Positions 45,551-54,366 of a stretch of 64,000 bases of DNA are shown here, piece after piece (the first letter of the stretch is position 1; every line of letters starts with the position of its first letter). Source of the DNA: JABDIP01 sp965250245 (GTDB lineage Bacteria; Pseudomonadota; Alphaproteobacteria; DSM-16000; Inquilinaceae); assembly GCA_965250245.1 (NCBI GenBank), contig OZ252296.1, positions 2,356,001-2,420,000 of the forward strand, written 5' to 3'. The position numbers and the translations under genes are program-made. The notes under the pieces were generated by a model, which was not told where the DNA came from, did not search any database, and saw only the letters and a list, made by a program, of their open reading frames with translations.

Positions 45551-48500
45551 ATGTCCTTCCTCGCCAATCCGCTGCCCCGCCATGACGGCCTGCGCGCCGC
45601 CATCGATACCGCCTATCGGGCCGACGAGACCGAGACGGTGGAGGCGCTGATCCCGCTCGCCGTCGTGCCCGGCGAGGTGCAGAAGCGGGTGAAGGAACGG
45701 GCCGCCGGTTTGGTCGCCAAGGTGCGGGAGACCCGGCACAGCTTCGGCGGGCTGGAGGCCTTCCTGCAGGAATACGGGCTGACGTCCAAGGAGGGCGTGG
45801 CGCTCATGTGCCTGGCCGAGGCGCTGTTGCGAATCCCCGACGCGGAGACCGCCGACCGGCTGATCGCCGACAAGATCGGCGGGGCCGACTGGGACGCCCA
45901 TCTCGGCCATGGCGAGGGCATGTTCGTCAACGCATCGACCTGGGCGCTGATGCTGACCGGCCGGGTGATCCGCCCGGAGCCGGAGGAGCAGCGCGAGCCG
46001 CGCACCGTGCTGTCGCGGCTGGTCAAGCGGCTGGGAGAGCCGGTGATCCGCCAGGCCATGGTGCAGGCCATGCGCATCATGGGCCGGCAGTTCGTCATGG
46101 GCCGCACCATCAAGGAGGCGCTGGACCGGGCCACCGGGCCGGAGGGCAAGGGCTACCGGTACAGCTACGACATGCTGGGCGAGGCGGCCCGCACCCATGC
46201 CGATGCGGAGCGCTACCTGGAGAGCTACCACGCTGCCATCGAGGCGATCGGCAAGCGCGCCAAGGGTCGCGGGCCGATCGACGGGCCGGGCATCTCGGTC
46301 AAGCTCTCCGCGCTCTGGCCACGCTACGAGACGGCGCGACGGGTCGAGTCGGTGGCGGCCCTGACCGAGCGGCTGAAGGCGCTGGCCGTGGCCGCCAAGG
46401 GGCGCGGCATCGGGCTGACAATGGACGCGGAGGAGGCGGACCGGCTCGACCTCTCGCTGGACGTGTTCGAGGCCGTCTACGCGGATCCGGCTCTGAGTGG
46501 CTGGGACGGATTCGGCCTTGCGGTCCAGGCCTACCAGAAGCGCGCCATGCCGCTGATCGAATGGCTGATCGACCTCGCCGCGCGCCACGGCCGGCGGATC
46601 ATGGTGCGGCTGGTCAAGGGCGCCTATTGGGATACCGAGATCAAGCTGGCCCAGGTCGATGGGCTGGCCGGCTATCCGGTGTTCACCCGCAAGGCCTCCA
46701 CCGACGTCTCATATCTCGCCTGTGCGAAACGCATGCTGGAGGCCCGCGACCGGCTCTACGGCCAGTTCGCCACCCACAACGCCCAGACCGTCGCCTATGT
46801 GCTGGAGGCGGCCGGGAACAGCGACGGATACGAGTTCCAACGCCTGCACGGCATGGGCGAGCCGCTCTACGACCAGGTGGTGGCGCCGGACCTGCCCTGC
46901 CGGGTCTACGCCCCGGTCGGTGGGCATGAGGATCTGCTGGCCTATCTGGTGCGTCGGCTGCTGGAGAACGGCGCCAACACCTCCTTCGTCAACCGCCTTC
47001 AGGACGAGCAGGTGCCGGTGGCCGACATCGTCGCCGATCCGGTGGCCCGGGTGGCGGCGCTGGCCGACAAGCCGCATCCGCAGATCCTGATGCCGGTCGA
47101 CCTCTACGCGCCGGAGCGGCCGAACTCCGCCGGCTACGATCTGAGCGACCCGCCGAGCCTGCGGCCGGTCTTCGAGGCGATGGCGGCGGCGGCCGGTGTG
47201 ACCTGGGAGGCAGGTCCGCTGATCGGCGGGGAGGCGGGCGAGGGCGATCGCCGCCTGGTCACCGACCCGGCCAATCGCCACCACATGGTCGGCGGCGTCA
47301 TCGACGCGACCGCCAAGCAGGCCGCGGAAGCGGCACGCGTCGCCGCCGGCGCGTGGCGCGGCTGGGATGCCCTGGGCGGGGCGGCGCGCGGGGCGATCCT
47401 GGCCCGCGCCGCCGACCTGATGGAGGCGGCCGGGCCGGAGCTGATGGCCATGGCGGTGCGGGAGGCCGGCAAGACCCTGCCGGACGCCGTCGCCGAGCTG
47501 CGGGAGGCGGTGGACTTCCTGCGCTATTACGGGGCGCGCGCGGCGGAGGAGTTCGAGGGTCCGCTGATGCTCCCCGGTCCGACCGGCGAGGACAATTCCG
47601 TCGCGCTGAGGGGGCGCGGTGTCTTCCTGTGCATCAGCCCGTGGAACTTCCCGCTGGCGATCTTCACCGGGCAGGTCTCCGCCGCCCTGGCCGCCGGCAA
47701 CGCCGTCATCGCCAAGCCGGCGGAGCAGACGCCGCTGATCGCCCATCGCGCCGTGCAGTTGCTACACGAGGCCGGCGTGCCCGGCGATGTGCTGCACCTG
47801 CTGCCCGGCGACGGGCCGACCGTCGGCGGCGCCCTGCTGGCCAACCCGAACATCGCCGGCGTCGCCTTCACCGGCTCGACCGAGACCGCGCGGCTGATCA
47901 ACCGGACCCTGGCCGAGCGGCCCGGGCCGATCCTGCCGCTGATCGCCGAGACCGGCGGCCAGAACGCCATGATCGTGGACTCAACCGCGCTGCCCGAGCA
48001 GGTGGTGGTCGACGTGATCGAGAGCGCCTTCCGCAGCGCCGGCCAACGCTGCTCCGCCCTGCGCGTGCTGTTCGTCCAGGACGGCATCGCCGACCGGCTG
48101 CTGACCATGCTGGAGGGGGCGGCCGCAACCCTGAAGGTCGGCGACCCGGCGCTGCTGGAGACCGATGTCGGCCCGGTGATCGACGACGAGGCCCGCGGCC
48201 TGCTGGAGGCCCATGCCGAACGCATGTCCAGGGACGCCTCGCTGCTGTTCACCGTGCCCCTGGACGGTGCGGGCGACGACGGCACCTTCTTCGCCCCGCG
48301 CGCCTATGAGATCGACAGCCTGGACCGACTGGAGCGGGAGGTGTTCGGCCCGGTCCTCCACGTCATCCGCTACAAGGCCGAGGATCTCGACCGGGTGCTG
48401 GACGCCATTGAGGCCACCGGCTACGGCCTGACGCTCGGCGTGCACACCCGCATCGAGGCGACCGCCGCCCATGTCCACGAGCGCCTCGGCGTGGGCAACA

Positions 48501-48721
48501 CCTACATCAACCGCAACATCATCGGCGCCGTGGTCGGGGTGCAGCCCTTCGGCGGCCAGGGCCTGTCCGGCACCGGCCCAAAGGCCGGCGGCCCCCACTA
48601 CCTGCACCGCTTCGCCACCGAGCGCACCCTGTCGGTGAACACGACGGCGGCCGGCGGCAACGCCTCGCTGGTGTCGCTGGAAGAGGAGGAGGCCGTGCCT
48701 GCCGGCACGCAGCCTTCGTGA
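45551..48721 (+). CDS. putA: Bifunctional proline dehydrogenase / 1-pyrroline-5-carboxylate dehydrogenase PutA
   Basis: 1056 residues from the ATG at 45551. The PRODH barrel (about 100-490) has MDAEEADRLDLSL, RLVKGAYWDTEIK with the FAD-side Lys, and RLQDEQVPV. The aldehyde dehydrogenase (about 570-1030) has ISPWNFPLAIFTG, ETGGQNAMIVD and SAGQRCSALRVLFVQD, with the catalytic Cys after GQR. E. coli PutA (1320) has an N-terminal ribbon-helix-helix repressor domain; it is absent, so this enzyme cannot autoregulate in that way. It oxidises Pro to Glu at the inner membrane, passing electrons to quinone and NAD+. Confidence 0.96.
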   Translation: MSFLANPLPRHDGLRAAIDTAYRADETETVEALIPLAVVPGEVQKRVKERAAGLVAKVRETRHSFGGLEAFLQEYGLTSKEGVALMCLAEALLRIPDAETADRLIADKIGGADWDAHLGHGEGMFVNASTWALMLTGRVIRPEPEEQREPRTVLSRLVKRLGEPVIRQAMVQAMRIMGRQFVMGRTIKEALDRATGPEGKGYRYSYDMLGEAARTHADAERYLESYHAAIEAIGKRAKGRGPIDGPGISVKLSALWPRYETARRVESVAALTERLKALAVAAKGRGIGLTMDAEEADRLDLSLDVFEAVYADPALSGWDGFGLAVQAYQKRAMPLIEWLIDLAARHGRRIMVRLVKGAYWDTEIKLAQVDGLAGYPVFTRKASTDVSYLACAKRMLEARDRLYGQFATHNAQTVAYVLEAAGNSDGYEFQRLHGMGEPLYDQVVAPDLPCRVYAPVGGHEDLLAYLVRRLLENGANTSFVNRLQDEQVPVADIVADPVARVAALADKPHPQILMPVDLYAPERPNSAGYDLSDPPSLRPVFEAMAAAAGVTWEAGPLIGGEAGEGDRRLVTDPANRHHMVGGVIDATAKQAAEAARVAAGAWRGWDALGGAARGAILARAADLMEAAGPELMAMAVREAGKTLPDAVAELREAVDFLRYYGARAAEEFEGPLMLPGPTGEDNSVALRGRGVFLCISPWNFPLAIFTGQVSAALAAGNAVIAKPAEQTPLIAHRAVQLLHEAGVPGDVLHLLPGDGPTVGGALLANPNIAGVAFTGSTETARLINRTLAERPGPILPLIAETGGQNAMIVDSTALPEQVVVDVIESAFRSAGQRCSALRVLFVQDGIADRLLTMLEGAAATLKVGDPALLETDVGPVIDDEARGLLEAHAERMSRDASLLFTVPLDGAGDDGTFFAPRAYEIDSLDRLEREVFGPVLHVIRYKAEDLDRVLDAIEATGYGLTLGVHTRIEATAAHVHERLGVGNTYINRNIIGAVVGVQPFGGQGLSGTGPKAGGPHYLHRFATERTLSVNTTAAGGNASLVSLEEEEAVPAGTQPS

Positions 48722-48790
48722 TGGCGTTCACCGGACCGCCGGTCTGTTGCGTTAGGATGCACCCGCAAGCAACGCGGCGAGGCAACCGTC

Positions 48791-49498
48791 ATGGCGAACA
48801 CGCTTGGCCTGCACGGCGACCTGGATGATGTCGAACTGATCGAGGACATCGAGCGCGCCTTCGCGGTGCAGTTCGGCGACCACGAGCCGGGCCACTGGTA
48901 CACGGTCGACGATGTCTATCGAGCGCTGGCCGTGCGGTTTCCAGCGGCAAACGACTGCAAAGGTGGCTGCGCCACGGCGATGGCGTTCTACCGCATTCGC
49001 CGCGGCCTGAGGCGGACGGGCCGCGCGGGACCGATGCGGGTCGACACGCCGCTTCTCAGTTCCGAGTCCGAAAACATAGGACGCCTGCTCGGCGGCTTGG
49101 GGCGCCGGACCGAACTGACGATGCCTGTCTACGAGATGCGGGCATTGGGGACCGTCGGAAGTTGGATCGCCGGCCTCTCGTCGGTTGCGGCGATCGTCAT
49201 GCTGGCGCATGGCGATGCGCCCTGGATTGCCTTGCTGCTGGCCAGCCTTGGGGTGGGGATGTGCTTCCTTGACCGGGGCAGGGCGCCTTCGGATTGTCAG
49301 ACGCTGGGTTTGCTTGCGGCGAAGGTCGCGGGATTGAACCGGGCGACGTTGATCGCCGAGGGCGCGGCATCGCGGGCGTCGGAGACCTGGCGGGACCTGA
49401 TCGAAGTGCTCTCCGATCACACCAGATTGCCGAAGTCGGAGATCCGGCCCGACACATGGCTGCTCCAGTCCGAGGCGGACCGCCACGGGTCCGTCTAG
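48791..49498 (+). CDS. Membrane protein with ACP-like helical domains
   Basis: 235 residues. The N-terminal 70 residues (LDDVELIEDIERAFAVQF, TVDDVYRALAVRF, AFYRIRRGLRRTG) read like an acyl-carrier-type helical bundle followed by the RAFYRLRRAL-like motif of a known but uncharacterised family. Two TM segments (about 117-137, 140-158) follow, then a second ACP-like helical stretch (WRDLIEVLSDHTRLPKSEI). No DSL phosphopantetheine Ser is evident. Function unknown. Confidence 0.6.
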   Translation: MANTLGLHGDLDDVELIEDIERAFAVQFGDHEPGHWYTVDDVYRALAVRFPAANDCKGGCATAMAFYRIRRGLRRTGRAGPMRVDTPLLSSESENIGRLLGGLGRRTELTMPVYEMRALGTVGSWIAGLSSVAAIVMLAHGDAPWIALLLASLGVGMCFLDRGRAPSDCQTLGLLAAKVAGLNRATLIAEGAASRASETWRDLIEVLSDHTRLPKSEIRPDTWLLQSEADRHGSV

Positions 49499-49613
49499 TG
49501 CCGCGGTCGAACGGCACGGCGCTGCGGGCTGACCTGGGTCAAGGCGGTCCGGCCGGCATCGTGCGTATCTAGGGCCAACTCGTCCTTCACCCGCGTTTCG
49601 GAGGGATCAGGTC

Positions 49614-49904
49614 ATGACGTCCTTGGATACCGAAAGACTTACCGCCTTCTTCAAATGGTGCTCGATCATCAACGGGACCCTCCTGGTCCTTGCGATCCTG
49701 GGCATCGTGCTGGGCCCGGAGGTTGGGCACGCCTTGCAAAGCCGGATGTTCCAGGTCGCGCCGGGCACGTTGAGCGCGGCCATGTACCTATTCCTGGGCA
49801 TGTTCAAGATCTTCTGGCTGGTCTTCAACATCGTGCCTTATGTGGCCCTGCGGATTGTCGGCGGCTCCGCCACGTCCGATGCCGCGCTGCCGGCGGCCGC
49901 CTGA
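49614..49904 (+). CDS. Small two-TM membrane protein, DUF6868-like
   Basis: 96 residues with two hydrophobic segments (about 14-35, 50-82). The start LTAFFKWCSIINGTLLVLAI and the middle MYLFLGMFKIFWLVFNIVPYVAL fit the DUF6868 family of small inner-membrane proteins, as far as I recall it. GGAGGGAT precedes the ATG. No functional clue. Confidence 0.7.
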   Translation: MTSLDTERLTAFFKWCSIINGTLLVLAILGIVLGPEVGHALQSRMFQVAPGTLSAAMYLFLGMFKIFWLVFNIVPYVALRIVGGSATSDAALPAAA

Positions 49905-50182
49905 TCGCATCGCGAAACGGTCGCGTCAAATCGTCGCTCCGGCCTCCGATCCCGTTGGAACGGGGGCCGGAACGGCCCGAATGCGTGTGTCAGACCGCCA
50001 TTCTTGCTACCTCCATGTGAAGAAACAGTCATAACGGGCTGTTCTCCAAGTATTTTCAACGAAAGGTTGCCGGTCGCGCGGGCAGCGGTGCATAGTTCTC
50101 TCTTCTTCCCTGTTCTTCCTTCGAGGGCGGGACTCGGCCGTCTTTTTGGGCGGCTGTAGTGAACAGAAATGGAGAGGCTCAC

Positions 50183-52120
50183 GTGAAATACTTGGCGAAT
50201 ACTCCGATGATTGGGTTGGCGGCCGCGGCGTCGATTGGCATCGCAGCCGGCCTGACGATCAGCGCGACCGCGCTGGCGCAGGGCATGGACACGATCGCCC
50301 GGACAGTCAGCGAGAAGACCGGTCCAATGGCGAAAATCGGCCCGGTCCTGGCCGACCTCTACCACGAGCAGGAGGCCTTGTCGGCGCAGCCGAGCCTGCG
50401 TGCGCAGGTGGCGCCCGCTCCCAACCCAATGATCCAGATGATCGGTGACAAGGTCGTGATCGAGGCGGCGGCGGAGGATGCCGAGGCGCTGCTGCGCGAT
50501 TTGGAAGCGCTGGGCCTGGAGAACGGCGCCCGCTTCGGCCACATGGTGTCGGGCCATCTGCCTGTGGCGGCGTTGGAAGCACTGGCCGGGCTGGACAGCC
50601 TGCAGTTTGCGCGGCCGGCGATGGCCATGGCACAGGTCGGCTCGGTGACCAGCCAGGGCGACCGCGCCCTGTTCGCAGACGAGGCGCGCGATGATGAGGG
50701 CGTGCGTGGCCGGCGCGTGACCGTCGGCTCGCTCTCGGACAGCTATGACTGCCTTGGCGGAGCGGCCAACGACATCGCGAGTCGGGACCTTCCGAGGGCC
50801 AGCCGGATCACGATCCTCGACGATTCCGCCTGCCCCGCCAGTGACGAGGGGCGCGCTATGATGCAGCTGATCCGCGACGTCGCACCGGCAGCGCGACAGG
50901 CCTTCCACACTGCTTTCGGCGGTCAGCCGGATTTCGCCCAGGGGATCATCGAACTTGCCGAAGTGGCCGGCGCCGACATCATCGTCGATGACGTGATCTA
51001 CTTCGCCGAGCCGATGTTCCAGGACGGAATCATCGCCCAGGCCGTCGATCAGGTGAAGGCGCAGGGCGTCGCCTATTTCTCATCCGCAGGTAATGGCGGC
51101 CGCAATTCCTGGGAGAGCACGAGCGACGGTTTTGTCGGGTCGGGCGTGATCGGACCGCTCGGAGAGCGCCATGATTTCGACCCGGGCCCTGGCGTGGACG
51201 ATCTGCAGAGCATGTTGATCGCCACCGGGACCACGATCATAGCGTTCCAGTGGGATGAGCCGTTCTTCTCGGTCAGCGGTCCGCCGGGTTCCGCCAGTGA
51301 CGTCGACATCGTCCTCATCCCTCCGCCCGGCTTCACCGGGACGGTCTTTCAGGGAGTCCGCGGGAACATCGGCGGCGATTCCTGGGAAGTCGCGGCGGTG
51401 ATCAGCGACGAACCACCGGCGATCTTCGAGGTTGCGATCGAGCTGTTTGACGGCCCGGCGCCGAATTTCATGAAGTATGTGGTCTTCGATCCCAGCGGTC
51501 CTGAGATCACCGATCCCGCCACCTCGTTCCCGATCGACTTTCCGACCGACAGCGGCACCAACTACGGGCATTCCAATGCCGAAGGCGCCGCCGGTGTCGC
51601 GGCCGCGTTCTGGCGCAACACCCCGGCATTCGGCGTTTCGCCGCCGGAGCCGGAGGTCTTCACGTCGGCTGGCGGTACGCCGATCTTCTTTGATATCGCG
51701 GGCAACCGTATCGGCACCGTGGTGCGGGACCAGCCGCGGTTCACCGGACCGGATGGCGGCGTGACGACCTTCTTCGGCGGGCGGGATTCGTTCGGGACCC
51801 GGACGCCTGGCGGCAACCACTTCTTCGGCACGTCGGCGTCGGCGCCGCATGTCGCCGCCGTCGCGGCATTGATGCTGGAGGCCAACCGGTCACTTCAGCC
51901 CGACGACGTCTACGAGATCCTCGAGGATACCGCCATCGACATGGACGACCCGTTCACGCCCGAGTTCGACAGGGGCTTCGACATTCTGACGGGCCACGGC
52001 TTCGTCGATGCGGAGGAGGCGGTCGATGAGGCCGAGGACTTCGAGGACGACGACGACGATGATGATGACGGGGACGACGATGATGACGACGAGCTCGCCG
52101 AGCTCGACGAAGACGACTGA
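50183..52120 (+). CDS. Exported S8 (subtilase) family protein lacking an HG box, with poly-Asp C terminus
   Basis: 645 residues from the GTG at 50183, set by GGAGAGG five bases upstream. Signal peptide 1 to about 33. The subtilase core has Asp186 (GSLSDSYD), the oxyanion Asn304 (SSAGNGG) and the nucleophile Ser551 (GTSASAPHVAAVAA). The position where other subtilases have HG-T/H reads ASDEGRAMMQLI (219-230): there is no candidate His in a HG context, and Glu222 is the likely base. About 245 residues are inserted between Asn and Ser. Residues about 612-645 are almost only Asp and Glu, a possible Ca2+-binding tail. A secreted or cell-surface protease is the likely role if active. Confidence 0.82.
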   Translation: MKYLANTPMIGLAAAASIGIAAGLTISATALAQGMDTIARTVSEKTGPMAKIGPVLADLYHEQEALSAQPSLRAQVAPAPNPMIQMIGDKVVIEAAAEDAEALLRDLEALGLENGARFGHMVSGHLPVAALEALAGLDSLQFARPAMAMAQVGSVTSQGDRALFADEARDDEGVRGRRVTVGSLSDSYDCLGGAANDIASRDLPRASRITILDDSACPASDEGRAMMQLIRDVAPAARQAFHTAFGGQPDFAQGIIELAEVAGADIIVDDVIYFAEPMFQDGIIAQAVDQVKAQGVAYFSSAGNGGRNSWESTSDGFVGSGVIGPLGERHDFDPGPGVDDLQSMLIATGTTIIAFQWDEPFFSVSGPPGSASDVDIVLIPPPGFTGTVFQGVRGNIGGDSWEVAAVISDEPPAIFEVAIELFDGPAPNFMKYVVFDPSGPEITDPATSFPIDFPTDSGTNYGHSNAEGAAGVAAAFWRNTPAFGVSPPEPEVFTSAGGTPIFFDIAGNRIGTVVRDQPRFTGPDGGVTTFFGGRDSFGTRTPGGNHFFGTSASAPHVAAVAALMLEANRSLQPDDVYEILEDTAIDMDDPFTPEFDRGFDILTGHGFVDAEEAVDEAEDFEDDDDDDDDGDDDDDDELAELDEDD

Positions 52121-52222
52121 TCCGTCCATCTAGTGCCCCGGCCGGTCTGGCCGGACGGTGAAATGCGTCACGGCGACGGGAGACCGTCGCCGTGATCGCG
52201 TCTTGGGGCTGGTTGCGGACAA

Positions 52223-52711
52223 TCAGAGATCGCGCGCGGCGACATGCTCGATGTCGTCCCAGCGGTCGTCGGCCTTCTCGATGTTGCCGTCGACATCCTC
52301 CAGGAACAGGGCGTAGATCTCCTCGTTCAGGTTGAGGTAGAGCTGGCCGTCCTCGATCTTCCACAGGGTTGGGTCGCCGTCGAACTTCTTGCCGACGGAC
52401 ACGCCATAGGCGCAGAAGCCGCCATAGGCCGGGACGTAGCGGGCCGGGTCCGCCTTGAAGGCGTCGAGATGCGCCTGGCTGGCGAAGCGGTAGGCGGCGC
52501 CGTCATGGACATGGGTCAGGGCATCGGAGCCGCGCATCGGCTCGCCGACCGTGAAATACGCGACCGGGTCGTAGCCGTGCAGGGCCAGCGGCGCGCCGGC
52601 GATCGACAGGCCGGGCACCACGTTCAGCTCGTCCGCGGCATGGGCCGACACCGTCGTCGCCAGCAGGGCGGTGGACAGCAGGGCGGCCTTCATCAGTTTC
52701 GAGATCATCAT
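52223..52711 (-). CDS. Exported YHS-domain protein
   Basis: 162 residues from the ATG at 52711, placed by GGAG nine bases upstream. Signal peptide 1 to about 25 (AHA-ADE). The YHS-like core: LHGYDPVAYFTVGEPMRGS and YRFASQAHLDAFKADPARYVPAYGGFCAYGVS, in parts YRFASQAHLDAFKADP and YGGFCAYGV; this is the classic exported YHS type (about 150 residues) seen beside copper or electron-transfer genes. It is divergent in neither direction; the AraC-type regulator lies upstream on the same strand. Confidence 0.9.
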   Translation of the reverse strand: MMISKLMKAALLSTALLATTVSAHAADELNVVPGLSIAGAPLALHGYDPVAYFTVGEPMRGSDALTHVHDGAAYRFASQAHLDAFKADPARYVPAYGGFCAYGVSVGKKFDGDPTLWKIEDGQLYLNLNEEIYALFLEDVDGNIEKADDRWDDIEHVAARDL

Positions 52712-52860
52712 GGATCGGGTCTCCAAGCGAGGGTTTCGAAGCGGCCGGCGGCATCTGTCGTCGGCCTCATCGAGATTTGGAGATTCCGGTCAATCAAGCA
52801 ATATCTGGCCCGGTATCTGAACTGATCCGCATCATCTATCGGACGATCTGCAAATTCTGC

Positions 52861-53790
52861 TCAGGCGACGGCCCGGCGCACATCGCTCGGGCTGTGCCCG
52901 TATCGATTGGAGAAGGCGCGGGAGAAGGCGGCAGCGGACTGGTAGCCGACCTGCGCCGCCACCCGCTGGATCGGCTCGCCGGTGCCCGACAGCAGGCTCT
53001 TCGCCTTCTGCAGCCGCTGGTCGGAGAGATAGCTCATCGGCGCGCTGCCCATCAGCGCCTGGAACTGCTCGGCGAAGCGGCTGCGCGACATGCCGACCTC
53101 GCGGGCGATCCGGTCCAGGGTCCAGTCGCGGCCGAGCTCGCGATGCATCAGGCTGAGCGCCCGGCCGATCCGTGCGTCGCCCAGCGCGGTGATTACCCGG
53201 TGCAGGCCCTCATCCTGGTCGGCGCAGGCCCGCACCGCCTCGATGAACAGAGCCTCGGAGAGCCGGATCACCGAGGCGGTGAAGCCGGGAGACCCGGCGA
53301 ACATCTGGCGTGCGATCAGCCGCATCAGCTCATCCAGCCAGGGCGACCGGGCGCGCAGCTCGGCGGTGACGACCAGGTGCGAGGGCAGGGCGCGCAGCAG
53401 CGGATGGTCGAGGCCCTCGGCGAAGTTGAGATGGCCGCAGATCAGCTTGGCGTCGGCGTCGGGCCGGGAGTCTCCGCCGAAGGCCAGCACGCCCTCGCCC
53501 GTGTACCCCGATTGCGCAAGAACATCCTCCAGCTCCATCGGCTTGCGGTCGGGCGCGTCGCTCAGCACATGCGCGGCGCCGTTCGGGATCAGCACCAGAT
53601 CGCCGGTGTTCAGGGTGACCGAGTGGCGGTCCTCGATGCGGACATGGCACCGGCCCTGGGCCACGAGATGGAATCGCGCCGCCCGGCCATGGCGCGGCAC
53701 GGCGACGGCATAGGGCGGCGAGAAGGCGGTGCGGAAATACATCGTTCCGCGCAGCTCGAGCAGGTCGAGGATATCGCTTAGGGCATCCAT
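52861..53790 (-). CDS. AraC-family transcriptional regulator with cupin sensor domain
   Basis: 309 residues. An N-terminal cupin (AraC_binding/cupin_6 type; FHLVAQGRCHVRIED, GDLVLIPNGAAHVL, about 1-110) and a C-terminal double HTH (about 205-305): WTLDRIAREVGMSRSRFAEQF and IQRVAAQVGYQSAAAFSRAF, in parts, plus GHSPSDVRR. Related regulators control oxidoreductase or short-chain dehydrogenase genes next to them. The gene at 53863 is divergent (72 bases), and the YHS gene is downstream; either may be a target. Confidence 0.92.
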   Translation of the reverse strand: MDALSDILDLLELRGTMYFRTAFSPPYAVAVPRHGRAARFHLVAQGRCHVRIEDRHSVTLNTGDLVLIPNGAAHVLSDAPDRKPMELEDVLAQSGYTGEGVLAFGGDSRPDADAKLICGHLNFAEGLDHPLLRALPSHLVVTAELRARSPWLDELMRLIARQMFAGSPGFTASVIRLSEALFIEAVRACADQDEGLHRVITALGDARIGRALSLMHRELGRDWTLDRIAREVGMSRSRFAEQFQALMGSAPMSYLSDQRLQKAKSLLSGTGEPIQRVAAQVGYQSAAAFSRAFSNRYGHSPSDVRRAVA

Positions 53791-53862
53791 GTTGCAGATC
53801 CGCCTGTTGTGTAGGACGATCAGATAAGTCGTCGTCCACCATTTGTCGAGGTCTTGCGTGCC

Positions 53863-54240
53863 ATGCCCTTCCGGACGAAGCGTGTCTATGCGCCACCGGC
53901 GCCCGAGGACGGCTACCGTGTGCTGGTCGACCGGTTATGGCCGCGCGGGCTGAAGAAGGAGGCCGCGGCGGTCGATCTCTGGCTCACGGGGATCGCGCCG
54001 TCGCCGAAACTCCGGACGTGGTTCGACCACGATCCGGAGCGCTGGACGGAGTTCCAGGCCCGCTACGCCGAGGAACTCCGATCCCCGGAACGCGCGGCCG
54101 CGCTGCGCCAGTTGGCGGAGGCCGGGGAAGCCGATGCCGTCGTGACGATCCTCTTTGGCGCCAGAGAGGAGCGCTGCAATCACGCGGTGATGCTGTGCGG
54201 GCTGCTGCAGGGCCAAGACGGAGACGGCGCCACCGGATAG
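53863..54240 (+). CDS. DUF488 family protein
   Basis: 125 residues from the ATG at 53863; a TTG 9 bases up is less likely. KRVYAPPAPEDGYRVLVDRLWPRGLKKE, in parts RVYAPPAPEDGYRVLVDRLW and PRGLKKE, then PSPKLRTWFDHDPERW and RYAEEL are the DUF488 marks. Members are small basic proteins (YeaO-like) of unknown function. Divergent from the AraC regulator gene, which may control it. Confidence 0.92.
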   Translation: MPFRTKRVYAPPAPEDGYRVLVDRLWPRGLKKEAAAVDLWLTGIAPSPKLRTWFDHDPERWTEFQARYAEELRSPERAAALRQLAEAGEADAVVTILFGAREERCNHAVMLCGLLQGQDGDGATG

Positions 54241-54263
54241 GCGGCCTTTCCAGTCTCCAATAT

Positions 54264-54343
54264 CGTCATCGCGAGCGAAGCGCGGCGATCCACTTTCTCG
54301 GCAGACAGTGGATTGCCGCGTCGCTGCGCTCCTCGCAACGACG
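54264..54343. repeat. Palindromic repeat, GCGATCCACT type (copy 3 of 3)
   Basis: CGTCATCGCGAGCGAAGCGC, GCGATCCACTTT and their mirror AGTGGATTGCCGCG, CTCCTCGCAACGACG. Between the convergent DUF488 and caspase genes, as with copies at 11717 and 42175. Confidence 0.84.
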
Positions 54344-54366
54344 TCCCGGGCTTGTCGTACGTCACC

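Noticed and set aside
49905..50182. A regulatory RNA in the 278-base gap before the subtilase gene
   Set aside because: I found no stable paired structure, promoter pair or frame that stands out; it is only less GC-rich.
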